Source: Alkalihalobacterium sp048323755 (lineage in GTDB: Bacteria > Bacillota > Bacilli > Bacillales > Bacillaceae_F). From it: 64,000 nt of DNA. The DNA lies in NCBI RefSeq assembly GCF_048323755.1, contig NZ_JBLWFS010000009.1, positions 1 to 64,000 of the forward strand. Direction: 5' to 3'. A model generated the notes under the pieces. That model worked only from the letters and a program-made list of their open reading frames with translations, searched no databases and was not told where the DNA came from. The stretch's first letter is position 1. Each line of letters begins with the position of its first letter. Shown here piece after piece: positions 40,596 to 50,578 of the stretch. Made by a program: the position numbers and the translations under genes.

Positions 40596-43157
40596 ATGAG
40601 TGAAAATATTAACACACGAACTGGGCGTCGCCGTGCTAAAGAACAATCGAAGGCGAAACCTAAAAAGAAAAAAACAGGAATTTTCAAAAAGCTCTTAATA
40701 GCAATGGTTGTATTCTTTACTGTACTTGCTGTTGCGGGTGGTATCACCGTCTTTTCTATGATTGCAACTGCACCACCGTTAGATGAGGATAGACTTATGC
40801 TAGCTCAGTCTACTGAAATCCTTGACCAACATGATGCTTCCGTTACACTTCTTGAAGCAGTTGAGAATCGAATTTATGTAAATATTAATGATATTCCTGA
40901 ACTGGTGGAAGATGCATTTATTGCAGTTGAAGATGTTCGTTTTCGGGAACACTTTGGTGTAGATGTGCGACGTATGTTTGGCGCAGTTGCTGCCAATCTT
41001 ACAGGTGGATTTGGTGCGGAAGGTGCGAGTACGATTACACAACAAGTCGTTAAAAACTTGTTTTTATCACCAGAAAAAACCATTTCACGTAAAGTTCAAG
41101 AACAATATTTAGCGATTAAATTAGAACAGCAGTATTCTAAAAATCAAATACTGGAAATGTATTTAAATGCGATCTACTTTGGGGGCGGTGCATATGGTGT
41201 TCAACAAGCTGCCATTACCTATTTTAGTAAAGATAACTTAGAAGATTTAACGATCGAAGATGCGGCTCTTCTTGCTGGGCTTCCGCAACGTCCAAACCAT
41301 TTTAACCCGTTAAACAACCCTGAGGCGGCTGAAAAAAGAAGAAATACGGTTATCGCCCTAATGGAGCGACACGGAAAAATTACAAGTGAGCAAGCTCAAA
41401 AAGCGAGAGCTGTTTCGGTTGAAGATCAACTAAATCCAGCAAAGCGTGAAGCGAGCGCTTATCAAGCTTTTATTGATCAAGTCATCACTGAAGTAGAATC
41501 TATTGAGGGAATTACAACGAGTGACATTTTTACAGCGGGCTTAAAGATTTATACTACCCTTGATCCAGACGCTCAAACTCACGTAGAAAAAGTATTACAA
41601 ACCGATGAGTTTATTACAACGTACCCAGCTAATGAAGACTTCCAAGCCGGTGTAACGCTTATTGACACAGCTACTGGCCAAATAAAAGCCATTGGTAACG
41701 GACGTCATCAAACAGGGGTTCAACGCGGATTTAGCTTTGCAACTGCTAAAAAACAACCGGGATCGACCATTAAACCTGTCCTAGATTATGGACCAGCAAT
41801 TGAACATTTAAAATGGTCAACAGGTAAGATCATTGTGGACGAACCTCATACGTACTCAAATGGTACAGAGATCCGAAACCATAACCGTAATTATGCGGGA
41901 CCAGTAACAATGAGAAAAGCATTAGCTGACTCTTTAAACATTCCAGCGATTAAAGCACTACAAGAAGTCGGTTTAGAGAATGCTCGTGATTTTGCGGTTA
42001 CTCTTGGCATTCCTTTTGAAGACAACCAAATTTACGAACCATATGGTATCGGAGGTTTTACAACGGGAATTTCGACTTTTGACTTAGCAGGTTCGTATGC
42101 AGCCTTCGGAAATGAAGGGGTGTACATTGAGCCTCATACGGTTCGTAAAATTGAATTTCCTGATGGAAAAGTTATTAATATGGCACCAGAACCAGTGGTT
42201 GCCATGAGTGACTATACTGCATTTATGATTAGTGACATGCTTAAATCTGTTGTTAGAAATGGTACAGGTACACATGCAAACATCCCTAATCTCCCACTTG
42301 CAGGAAAAACAGGAACAACCAACTTCGAAAAAGAAGATCGAGAAAAATATAAAATTCCTGATGGCGGGGTTCCTGATGTTTGGTTTGCCGGGTATACAAC
42401 ACGCTACACCGCAGCTGTTTGGACAGGTTATGATCGAAAAGGGGAAGGTAATTACCTCATTAATAATGATCGAAGACTTGCTCAACAGATCTTTAAAGTC
42501 ATTATGGAGGAAGTCTCCCAAAATATTGAAACACCTGACTTTAATCAACCTGACTCGGTAGTTAAGGTTGGTATTGAACGAAAGACAGGTTTACTACCTA
42601 GTCCATTTACACCACAAAGTGAAATCGTCTATGAATATTTTGTAAAAGGTACTGAGCCATCGAGAGTATCAGAAGCCTTTCAAAGTATACCGAAGCCTTC
42701 TGATTTAAAAGTAGGCTACAAAGAAGACAGTGACCAAATCATCCTCACTTGGGGTTATCCGAGCAATCAGAAAGATGCGGTTACATTTAATATTATGCAA
42801 AGTATCGACGATGGCGGATTTGAACCAATTTACACAACAAAAGATATGCAACACATTATTACGAGTCCAACAGCAGGTGCGACGTATCGTTTCCAAGTCA
42901 TTGCAGTTGCTGATGAAGATCCTAGTATAAAAAGTGATCCTGCTCAAGGCGAAGTTAAAATTCCTGTAGTTGAAATCGAGGAGCCAATAGAAGAAGAACC
43001 AGAACAACCTGTTGAACCTCCAGTAGATGAAGATGAGGAATTGCCAATTGATCTTATTCCAGAACCTGAACCAGATCCTGAAGACGAGGAAGAAACAGCA
43101 ACAAGTGCATCTACAACTCCTAGAGAAGAAGAGGAAGAGGAAGAGGAAGAAAACTAG
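40596..43157 (+). CDS. ponA: Class A penicillin-binding protein PBP1A/1B
   Basis: An 853-residue bifunctional peptidoglycan synthase. Cytoplasmic basic tail, membrane helix at about 33-55, glycosyltransferase domain with EDVRFREHFGVD and GASTITQQ, then the transpeptidase with SxxK in PGSTIKP (about 389), SxN in DSLNIPA and KTG in GKTGTTN (about 569). A fibronectin-III-like domain follows (about 705-790), then a tail of about 60 residues dominated by Glu, Asp and Pro. It polymerises and crosslinks glycan strands outside the membrane. Confidence 0.95.
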   Translation: MSENINTRTGRRRAKEQSKAKPKKKKTGIFKKLLIAMVVFFTVLAVAGGITVFSMIATAPPLDEDRLMLAQSTEILDQHDASVTLLEAVENRIYVNINDIPELVEDAFIAVEDVRFREHFGVDVRRMFGAVAANLTGGFGAEGASTITQQVVKNLFLSPEKTISRKVQEQYLAIKLEQQYSKNQILEMYLNAIYFGGGAYGVQQAAITYFSKDNLEDLTIEDAALLAGLPQRPNHFNPLNNPEAAEKRRNTVIALMERHGKITSEQAQKARAVSVEDQLNPAKREASAYQAFIDQVITEVESIEGITTSDIFTAGLKIYTTLDPDAQTHVEKVLQTDEFITTYPANEDFQAGVTLIDTATGQIKAIGNGRHQTGVQRGFSFATAKKQPGSTIKPVLDYGPAIEHLKWSTGKIIVDEPHTYSNGTEIRNHNRNYAGPVTMRKALADSLNIPAIKALQEVGLENARDFAVTLGIPFEDNQIYEPYGIGGFTTGISTFDLAGSYAAFGNEGVYIEPHTVRKIEFPDGKVINMAPEPVVAMSDYTAFMISDMLKSVVRNGTGTHANIPNLPLAGKTGTTNFEKEDREKYKIPDGGVPDVWFAGYTTRYTAAVWTGYDRKGEGNYLINNDRRLAQQIFKVIMEEVSQNIETPDFNQPDSVVKVGIERKTGLLPSPFTPQSEIVYEYFVKGTEPSRVSEAFQSIPKPSDLKVGYKEDSDQIILTWGYPSNQKDAVTFNIMQSIDDGGFEPIYTTKDMQHIITSPTAGATYRFQVIAVADEDPSIKSDPAQGEVKIPVVEIEEPIEEEPEQPVEPPVDEDEELPIDLIPEPEPDPEDEEETATSASTTPREEEEEEEEEN

Positions 43158-43216
43158 AAACGTTAACAATAAACATTTATTTGGAGAGAAGAATACTTCT
43201 CTCCTTTTCTTATTAT

Positions 43217-43347
43217 AAGGCTCTTTTATCATTATCATGGTTTGTTACTCTTTGCTTTTGAACCGTAAGCCAAGCCGATGCTTGGCTCTACACGCATAGC
43301 ATGAAGCTTAAACGGTCCAAAAGCAACAAAGTATACGAAAACAGTCT
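43217..43347. repeat. Dispersed hairpin repeat, family 1, copy E
   Basis: Ends AAGGCTCTTTTA and TATACGAAAACAGTCT. Inside, TTGAACCGT faces ACGGTCCAA, enclosing CCAAGC...GCTTGG and CACGCATAGCATG. It lacks the extra inner stem of copy D. Confidence 0.7.
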
Positions 43348-43352
43348 ATTAT

Positions 43353-43385
43353 AAAAAACCGAGCCATGAGTGCTCGGTTTTTTTA
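43353..43385. terminator. Bidirectional terminator after ponA
   Basis: AAAAAACCGAGC pairs perfectly with GCTCGGTTTTTT around a seven-base loop, between the convergent ponA and the gene at 43423. Confidence 0.85.
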
Positions 43386-43422
43386 TAGTTAACTAGTCTA
43401 TATTTTTATGTGAAAACCGATT

Positions 43423-44409
43423 TTACTCCTCATTTCCACCAAAGATCTGCTTTGGATTTTGAACAAGTATTGTATTGATTTGACCTTCAGAAATTCCTCG
43501 TTCTTTAAGAACTGGAATGATATTCTCAAAAATATGGGTCATATGCCAATTAGTAACTAGACTCCCTAATTCCGCAGGAAATTCAGGAGATTTACCTAAC
43601 CAAACATTTACTTTATCATGGGACATCATTAGTTGTTCAGCATACCCAGCTCCTATTAAACCTAATAGTACACCAATTCGGTCACTATCCATCGGTGCCC
43701 CGACAAATCCTTGTATACCAAAACGGTCAAACCCTACATAAACCCCATGTTCAAGTGTACGTATATGGTATCTTAAATCGGTATTCCCATCCATATGACC
43801 AATTAGTATACGTTTAGGATCTGCGCCTTCAGAAACGAGCAGTTCAGCTTGTTCAGGTCCCATTGTTCCTTCCTGTGTATGTGTAATGATCGTTACCCCT
43901 GTTTCCTTTTGTACTTTTGCAGCAACCTTGAAAAACATTCTCTCATAATCTGTTATTCTTTCTTTCCCTGAGCCCAGTTTAATAACTCCAGCTTTTATAC
44001 CCGTATCACCTATTCCCTCTGTAAGCTCTCTCATATACATTTCATAGATTTCTTCTTCTGCTGTACCTAACGCTTGTTTAAATTTAAAATAAGCCGGAGC
44101 CCCTTCTCCTTCATAATAGTATCCCGTTGAACAAATAATATTAAGCCCTGTTTTTTCAGCAATCCTTTTTAATAGCTCTGGGTCTCTTCCAGTATCATTA
44201 GGTGTAGCATCTACAACCGTTTTTACCCCATGTGCCTTTAGTTTTGAAGCCGTCTCAATACTGGCTCTTAAAATTTCATCTTTATCCACTGGGTATAAAG
44301 AATTGCCATAAAAACCAGGATAACCAAAAAAGAAATGCTCATGCATCAACGTTTTACCAAGATCCTCCACTGCAACTGGTCCAAGCACTGTGTTTACTGT
44401 CTTACTCAT
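43423..44409 (-). CDS. Phosphotriesterase-family metal hydrolase
   Basis: A 328-residue TIM-barrel amidohydrolase of the phosphotriesterase group. Metal ligands are HEH (LMHEHFFFG, residues about 23-25), the bridging Lys in AGVIKLGSG, H in ITHTQEG, H in ILIGHMDG and D in MSHDKVN. Relatives are lactonases (including quorum-signal lactonases) and promiscuous phosphotriesterases. It lies 26 bases after an acyl-CoA ligase gene, so a lactone or acyl ester substrate is a fair guess. Confidence 0.88.
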   Translation of the reverse strand: MSKTVNTVLGPVAVEDLGKTLMHEHFFFGYPGFYGNSLYPVDKDEILRASIETASKLKAHGVKTVVDATPNDTGRDPELLKRIAEKTGLNIICSTGYYYEGEGAPAYFKFKQALGTAEEEIYEMYMRELTEGIGDTGIKAGVIKLGSGKERITDYERMFFKVAAKVQKETGVTIITHTQEGTMGPEQAELLVSEGADPKRILIGHMDGNTDLRYHIRTLEHGVYVGFDRFGIQGFVGAPMDSDRIGVLLGLIGAGYAEQLMMSHDKVNVWLGKSPEFPAELGSLVTNWHMTHIFENIIPVLKERGISEGQINTILVQNPKQIFGGNEE

Positions 44410-44435
44410 TTTTTACTTCCCCCTTTTTTGTAAAC

Positions 44436-46040
44436 TTACGGAATGTATCTTAATTCAGTCTTGATCACTTTCCCATTTGGGTTTCTTGGCAATACATCCA
44501 TGATTTCAACATAAGTTGGTACCTTATATTTGGCGAGTCGATCTCGAACCCATTGTCTCACTTCTTCCACTGTTAAGCCTTCACCCTTACGCGGGACCAC
44601 ACAAGCTTTAACGACTTCACCATATGTTTTATCCGGTACTCCAACAACAGCTGTTTCCATAATTTTTTGATTGGAGTACAATACCTCCTCCAGTTCAACG
44701 GAATATATCTTTTCACCACCACGATTGATCATATCTTTAAGTCTATCTTTAATTGTAATAATGCCCTTTTCATCGAGGACTCCTAAGTCCCCTGATGAAA
44801 ACCATCCACCTCTAATTGCTTTTGTAGTTGCTTCTTCATTCTCCCAGTACTTTTGAATGACCATCGGCCCTTTAAATAGCAATTCTCCTACTTCTCCTGG
44901 AGCTAACTCTTTCTTCGTTTCAGGATCTACTACTTTTACTTCAGCAACTGGCACTGTAGGTCCTACTGCAGCTATCTCTTGCAGTTGCAACTCATGAGGC
45001 ATAATAACGACAGGAGATGACGTTTCTGTTAATCCATAGGAATTATGCAATTCAATTCCTGGAACCCATTTTTTTAGTGCTTTTAACGTCTCACTCGGCA
45101 TAGGAGCGCCTCCAAAACCACCTACTCTTAGGGGAGATACATCAAATGTCTCATGGTCTGGATCTAGCAATGTCATAACATAGACCGTAGGTGAGGCAAT
45201 GACATGAGTGATTTGTTCATCCTGCAATGTTTGTAGAAATTCTTTTGGTTTAAACATTGATAGGAGGACTGCCTTCCCGCCTAAAAATATAAATGGTACT
45301 AACTGTGCGGCTAGACCTGTAATATGAAACACAGGAACAGCAATGACTGTGTGATCATCAGATGATAGATTATAACAATACTTGTAATTCAATGCCGTAT
45401 GAATCATATTGAAATGTGAAATTAAAGCCCCTTTTGGTCTTCCGGTTGTACCAGATGTATACATGATAAATGCGCTATCATGTTCGTCAACTGCTTCGTC
45501 TACAATCGTTTCAGCCGGTGTATTTACGAGATTAATATATGGTTTTGTTCCTTCTGGAATTTTTGTATCTGTAATAAAAACATGTTCAATGTTTGTCTCT
45601 TCTACTACAGATTTAATATTCGGCCACCATTCTAGATTAGCAATAATCATTCTTGCTCCAGAGTTGTTGATCATGTACTTTAATTCCTGAGACTTTAATT
45701 TTGTATTTAATGGCACGGCTACGGCTCCGAGTTGTAAGATCGCATAGACACTAACCACAAATGGGATACCATTCATTAACAATAGTGCAATTCGATCTCC
45801 CTTTTGGACTCCATACTTATATTTGAATTGATAAGCTGCATTATTTACTTGCTCTTGTAATTGCCGATAAGTCAGTCGTTCATTTTGATGAACGACTGCT
45901 ATTTTATCTGGATAACATTTAACACTTTCAGTTAATGTTTCACTAATGTTAGAAGGCCTTTCCTTGTAAACTTTCATCGGAACACCAGCTACTTCCTCCT
46001 CATGAATTAACCTTTCAACTTCATTCCAGTATTTTTGCAC
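44436..46040 (-). CDS. Acyl-CoA synthetase / AMP-dependent ligase
   Basis: A 534-residue adenylate-forming enzyme that should activate a carboxylic acid, likely fatty or aromatic, to its CoA thioester. The motifs are YTSGTTGRPKGAL (ATP), SYGLTETSSPV, GWFSSGDLGVLDEKG, KDRLKDMINRGGEKIYS and the final PRNPNGKVIKTEL Lys. I start at GTG 46040 (MQKYWNEV). The ATG ten codons earlier only translates the ribosome site itself (AGG AGG AGG read as RRR). A cre site lies upstream. Confidence 0.9.
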   Translation of the reverse strand: MQKYWNEVERLIHEEEVAGVPMKVYKERPSNISETLTESVKCYPDKIAVVHQNERLTYRQLQEQVNNAAYQFKYKYGVQKGDRIALLLMNGIPFVVSVYAILQLGAVAVPLNTKLKSQELKYMINNSGARMIIANLEWWPNIKSVVEETNIEHVFITDTKIPEGTKPYINLVNTPAETIVDEAVDEHDSAFIMYTSGTTGRPKGALISHFNMIHTALNYKYCYNLSSDDHTVIAVPVFHITGLAAQLVPFIFLGGKAVLLSMFKPKEFLQTLQDEQITHVIASPTVYVMTLLDPDHETFDVSPLRVGGFGGAPMPSETLKALKKWVPGIELHNSYGLTETSSPVVIMPHELQLQEIAAVGPTVPVAEVKVVDPETKKELAPGEVGELLFKGPMVIQKYWENEEATTKAIRGGWFSSGDLGVLDEKGIITIKDRLKDMINRGGEKIYSVELEEVLYSNQKIMETAVVGVPDKTYGEVVKACVVPRKGEGLTVEEVRQWVRDRLAKYKVPTYVEIMDVLPRNPNGKVIKTELRYIP

Positions 46041-46095
46041 ATCTTTCCTCCTCCTTTTCTTTTTGTTCATTTATTTTGTAACATAGTAGATTTAG

Positions 46096-46118
46096 TTACA
46101 TTTATGTAAGCGTTTTCT
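46096..46118 (-). promoter_or_regulatory. CcpA cre-like site upstream of the ligase operon
   Basis: ATGTAAGCGTTTTCT at 46104-46118 fits WTGNAANCGNWWNCW at every position. It lies 64-78 bases upstream of the ligase start. It overlaps the palindrome TTACAT-TT-ATGTAA (46096-46109), which could bind another regulator. Confidence 0.55.
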
Positions 46119-46245
46119 AAAATCCGCTTGTTCTAGCAATTTCCTTATATACCTATTCGAACATCCTAAAATTATTCTTAAATTAAACAAGTTTAAGCTC
46201 CGACTGAGGCTTAGGTTTGCTCACTGATAAAGTCTCTCAACAAAA

Positions 46246-46283
46246 AGACGACTATAAATCCACTTCCTGAATTTAAGTCGTCT
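46246..46283 (-). terminator. Terminator of dynA
   Basis: On the minus strand AGACGACTT pairs with the matching AGTCGTCT, followed by TTTTTG; the inner ATTTA/TAAAT extends the stem. Confidence 0.7.
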
Positions 46284-46330
46284 ATTTCTTATCTATAATT
46301 GATACTATTTATGATACACACACAATCCTT

Positions 46331-49300
46331 TTAGTAAACAAATCTCTTCAACTCTTCATATTCGTTCATTAACGCTGATTTGGCTTCTGCATCAAACAAA
46401 GCTTCAAATCGATTAAGCTCGTTTTGTATTGCCTCTATTAAACGGTGTTTTAAGTCCTGTTCGATAGTTTGAAGCTTCTGTTCAAATTCATTAGACATTA
46501 TCTTCGAGCTTACATTGATCATTTCCCTAGAACTTTCGACCCCGTCAGCCACAATTAATTCTTTAAATTGTTTTACTACACCATTTTCAAAGAAATCCTT
46601 TTTAGATTTCAACAATGGTAAATACTTTTTCGTATCTACTGTTAGAGCCGTATCACTTAGTTCAACAGTAATAGCAGCTATCTCGATTTCCGCTTCACAA
46701 TAAATGTACGGTAACTCTTTTTGAAGCATGGTAATTTGATCATTTAACCAGCTTTTCGCACGCGCTTTCATTTTTTCTTCCATTCGGATGACGGTAGCTT
46801 CCAGCTCTTGTTTTAAGAAGTATTCTCCTAAGCCACGCCATTCTTTTATCGCTCCTGTCAACTGTTCATGAAGTTCCTTTTTACTATTTCCAGTTAAAAC
46901 AGCTACGTTAATCGCACTTGCAAAGTAATCATTTAAGACGAAGCGCATACGATCACGCAAATATAAAACAAGTTGATCAAATTCCAGTAATATATCTCTT
47001 AGTGCAAAGGAGAACGATGCCTTTTGAACATTATCTATTTCAACTTCAATTGTTTGCTTAAGTTTTTCATGCTTAAGCTTTTGCTCATTAGCCTCTTCAT
47101 TCATAAAAGAAATACTATCTTTAATCTTATTCGTAAACTGTCTCAGCTCTTCAGTGATCATTTTGACACTTAGTTGTTTAAGTTCTAAGATCGTATATTC
47201 GTAAAAAGAACGTTCAAACGCAGCAAATGTTGTTTCATTTTCAAAATGTTCTTTTTTAGCTTGAAGCCCTTCTTTACTAGAAAGGTGATACAACCTTGGT
47301 TTTTCAATACCGTTGCGTCTCAACTGATCATACACATGTTTTCGAACTCCATTTAACTCTCCTTCACTACTAGCTAAATCCGCAGCGTTAATAACGAAAT
47401 AAAGCTTATCATGACCAAAGCTTTCATTAACTTTCCCCATCTGTTGAAGGAAATATTGGTCAGCTTTTGAGAAGGCATGGTTATAATACGTTAAATAGAA
47501 GATGGCATCAGATTGGCGCATTTGTTGAAAAGCCACATTGGTATGGCGACCGTGGATCGAGTTGACACCTGGAGTATCGACAAGAATAATTCCTTTTTTG
47601 GTAATTGCGCTATCAAAGTATATATTTACTTTTTCAATTAAACACGCTTTACTTTCTTCAGCAACTAATGATTGCATTTCTTCGTGAGACACACTAAATT
47701 CACTGCCTAATTTCCATTCAGTAGAAGCAATACTTTGCTGAATCGTTAACAAATACTCAGCATATGTTTTTTGCCAACTAGAAACATAGTCTTTCATATT
47801 CGGCTTCCATTGAGCAAGTCGTTCAAGGTCTAACGATTCATCTAGTTGCTCACTGACAGATTTAATTTCGTAATTTAATGCATCTACCGATTTCACGGTC
47901 ACCTTTGCTGTTCCATGAGGGTAATCTGCAGTTGATTGTTCAACCGTATTAACCGTTGCCGTCGTTGGATTCGGTGATACCGGTAAAATATTTTCTCCTA
48001 ATAAAGCATTCGCAAAGCTTGATTTACCCGCACTGAATGCACCAAACAATGAAATGATGAACGTTTGATTTTCATAACGATGAATTCGTTCCATTAAGTG
48101 ATTACGTTCCTGAGAAACGATCACTTGATCTTTGTGGTCATGTAGAACATTCTTAATCGACTGTAACCATGTCAACGTCTCTTCTTCAGAAAAATCAACC
48201 GCTGACTTTTCTTCTGTCACTTCCCAACTCGTATCAATAACCCCTTCTTCTGGTAAAACCACATTAGCAAAACCATTTTCCAGTTTTTCAGGATACGATT
48301 GACTTGAAGCATTTTTAATCTCTTCATTATATTCTCGCTCTGGAGGATATGTTGATATTTGGTCTTTAACGATCTCGATGTTTTCGTCAAAGTTGGCTTT
48401 AACTTGATTTACTTGTTCTACATAGGTCTCAATATCTTTAAACTTAGCTAATTGGGCTTCTAGCGCTTTTTCTTCTTCACGATAAGCTTCCTTTAATCCT
48501 TCAATTTGTAAATCAACAATTTCTCTAGCCTTGTTACGAATGTCTCTTACAATAATTGAAGTAATTTCTTTTGAAAATGCAAACACATAGTCACGACTTG
48601 CATGATCTGATTTAACATTCTTTTTGAGTAACTCATCTGTTACTTCAAAAGACAGCTGATTAATCGCTGCTTCTAACTCTGCTACGTTTGATAATTTCAT
48701 TCGGTCAATCTTTTGAAAGTAAGCTTGAACATGGAACAACAATTGTGTTTTCACTTTATCTTGCAAGTCTTGAACGAGTAGTCTTAACCGTTCATCTTGA
48801 ACTTCTTGCGTCTTTTTCTTTGCAAATAAAAAACCTACTTTAAAGCCGGGTTGAATACTTTCAATCCAATTTCTCGCAAGATCTGTCGTTGTATATGGGA
48901 ATAAGATAACATCTTTAAAAAGACCGCCTAATTCATCATCAAACGATTTATAAATTGCCTTGTCATAATGGCGAACTTCTACTAGTTTTGTCTTTAGATG
49001 TTGTTGCTCATCTAATTGGGAAGTCTCATAGCCTTTTTCTTTCATCTCATCTAGCAGTTGATCAACTGCATCAAGTTTGTCTTCTTGTAGTCGATTTTCA
49101 ACCGCTTGGTAAAAACCTTGTTCGAGTCGTAACCTTGATCCATTTAACAATTTATCACTATGAAAAAGTAAGGATTTAATCGTTTTTTCAAACGTCTTAA
49201 ATTGATTTAATGGATGGTCTGGCTTTTTCATCGTTGTAAAAAATAATCCTAGATGTCGGATTTCCCAACGACTAAACACATCTTGAACCGATTGTCTAAA

Positions 49301-49927
49301 TACGGATAATGGGATTTCTTGTTCATTGTGCTTATCCACTTGGTTTATTATGATATATATCGGTTTCTTTTCAAGGGAAAGCTGTTTTAAAAAATATAAG
49401 TTCGTTTCGGATTGAACATGGTTGTAATCCATAACATAAACAATAGCATCTGTCGTATATAATTGATCAACTGTTACTGCTTCATGCGATTCATCGGTAG
49501 AATCGACCCCTGGTGTGTCAAGTATACAGCTATGTTCCCCTAAAAACGGTAACGGTGCCGTAATGACCATATTCGAGATTTCATTCCCATTCATTCCCCA
49601 TTCACGTACTTGTGTCCAAGGAATTTCACCTTTCCACTGCTTTTCCTCGCCGTCTTTCGTATGTAGTGTTAAGCCTAGCTCTCCATTCTTAATGCCGATA
49701 ATGTTAGCACTTGTAGGAATTGGGCTTGTCGGTAACACTTCCGCTCCAAGTAATGTATTCAATATCGTTGATTTACCTGCTGAGAAATGTCCGCAAAAAG
49801 CAACCTCAAATGTTTTTTTATCTTGTTTTTCTGCTAATTTCTCAAGGCGATATCGTTCTTCTTGAGAGTACGGAATTAATTCTGTTTTTAATTTCTCTTT
49901 TACAACTGTCATATGTCTCCACACCAT
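46331..49927 (-). CDS. dynA: Double dynamin-like GTPase DynA (YpbR)
   Basis: An 1198-residue fusion of two bacterial dynamin modules. Module 1 has G1 GHFSAGKST (about 46), G3 DTPGVDST and G4 NQVDKH. Module 2 has G1 GAFSAGKSS (about 635), G3 DTPGVNSIH and G4 NAADLA. Between and after come long helical stalk regions. B. subtilis DynA (1193 residues) tethers and fuses membranes and guards against phage and pore-forming agents. The start ATG 49927 has AAAGGG upstream; ATG 49912 is possible. Confidence 0.93.
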   Translation of the reverse strand: MVWRHMTVVKEKLKTELIPYSQEERYRLEKLAEKQDKKTFEVAFCGHFSAGKSTILNTLLGAEVLPTSPIPTSANIIGIKNGELGLTLHTKDGEEKQWKGEIPWTQVREWGMNGNEISNMVITAPLPFLGEHSCILDTPGVDSTDESHEAVTVDQLYTTDAIVYVMDYNHVQSETNLYFLKQLSLEKKPIYIIINQVDKHNEQEIPLSVFRQSVQDVFSRWEIRHLGLFFTTMKKPDHPLNQFKTFEKTIKSLLFHSDKLLNGSRLRLEQGFYQAVENRLQEDKLDAVDQLLDEMKEKGYETSQLDEQQHLKTKLVEVRHYDKAIYKSFDDELGGLFKDVILFPYTTTDLARNWIESIQPGFKVGFLFAKKKTQEVQDERLRLLVQDLQDKVKTQLLFHVQAYFQKIDRMKLSNVAELEAAINQLSFEVTDELLKKNVKSDHASRDYVFAFSKEITSIIVRDIRNKAREIVDLQIEGLKEAYREEEKALEAQLAKFKDIETYVEQVNQVKANFDENIEIVKDQISTYPPEREYNEEIKNASSQSYPEKLENGFANVVLPEEGVIDTSWEVTEEKSAVDFSEEETLTWLQSIKNVLHDHKDQVIVSQERNHLMERIHRYENQTFIISLFGAFSAGKSSFANALLGENILPVSPNPTTATVNTVEQSTADYPHGTAKVTVKSVDALNYEIKSVSEQLDESLDLERLAQWKPNMKDYVSSWQKTYAEYLLTIQQSIASTEWKLGSEFSVSHEEMQSLVAEESKACLIEKVNIYFDSAITKKGIILVDTPGVNSIHGRHTNVAFQQMRQSDAIFYLTYYNHAFSKADQYFLQQMGKVNESFGHDKLYFVINAADLASSEGELNGVRKHVYDQLRRNGIEKPRLYHLSSKEGLQAKKEHFENETTFAAFERSFYEYTILELKQLSVKMITEELRQFTNKIKDSISFMNEEANEQKLKHEKLKQTIEVEIDNVQKASFSFALRDILLEFDQLVLYLRDRMRFVLNDYFASAINVAVLTGNSKKELHEQLTGAIKEWRGLGEYFLKQELEATVIRMEEKMKARAKSWLNDQITMLQKELPYIYCEAEIEIAAITVELSDTALTVDTKKYLPLLKSKKDFFENGVVKQFKELIVADGVESSREMINVSSKIMSNEFEQKLQTIEQDLKHRLIEAIQNELNRFEALFDAEAKSALMNEYEELKRFVY

Positions 49928-50065
49928 CCTTATCCCTTTACTATAACGAATTTTCTAAAAAATGAGAAGAACGTAATTAAATTTTATTGACAGATGTTAA
50001 CCATTCCAGTTCTTCAATAGCATGAACTATTTATATGGATATGTGAGGTACTGCACGAAAGTGAA

Positions 50066-50578
50066 TTATATGCTTAAATCTTTTTGAGTTAGTGAGCGAT
50101 AGTACATTTTCTCGGTTTCCTCAAATAAGGCCTTTAACTGGTTATAAGAATGAAAATGATCTGGCTCTCTTCGTATAAAAGCAATTCGTTCACTTATGTT
50201 TACCGGTTTATAATGGAGTTGATTGATGTGAAGTTCTAATTGCTCAAGGTTGGTAACAGGTACATGGTTTGTCCAATATATGGCTTGAATTAATTGAGCA
50301 ACCATCCGGATCATTACTGGTTTGGCCGCTTTTCGGTCGCGTTTCGAATACAATTCATTGAGATCGTCTATTGTTTCCTTCCACTGTACAAAAAGCTCGG
50401 GTACGTGGGTGGTTGACTCAAACCACGGTTTGCTGTTCGGTTCATTGAGTGCCTCTAGCATATCATCATAAAATAAAATAGTTGATGCCTGGTCTTGATT
50501 ACTCGAATTAAATTTAGTTTCTTCTACATAGAACGGGAATACACGAAAGGATAAAGGAACAGGGTAACTTTTTTGCAT
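50066..50578 (-). CDS. ypoC: YpoC-family protein
   Basis: A 170-residue protein placed right after nth, as in Bacillus ypoC. It has LELHINQLHYKPVNISERIAF-type helical sequence (in part: HINQLHYKPVNISERIAF). Function unknown. Its ATG overlaps the nth stop (TAATG), so translation is coupled; I chose this start over an upstream frame that runs inside nth. Confidence 0.85.
   Translation of the reverse strand: MQKSYPVPLSFRVFPFYVEETKFNSSNQDQASTILFYDDMLEALNEPNSKPWFESTTHVPELFVQWKETIDDLNELYSKRDRKAAKPVMIRMVAQLIQAIYWTNHVPVTNLEQLELHINQLHYKPVNISERIAFIRREPDHFHSYNQLKALFEETEKMYYRSLTQKDLSI

Noticed and set aside
42705..43238. 177-codon frame opposite the ponA tail
   Set aside because: A shadow of the Glu-rich codons; its F/C/L-rich product is typical of reversed acidic sequence.
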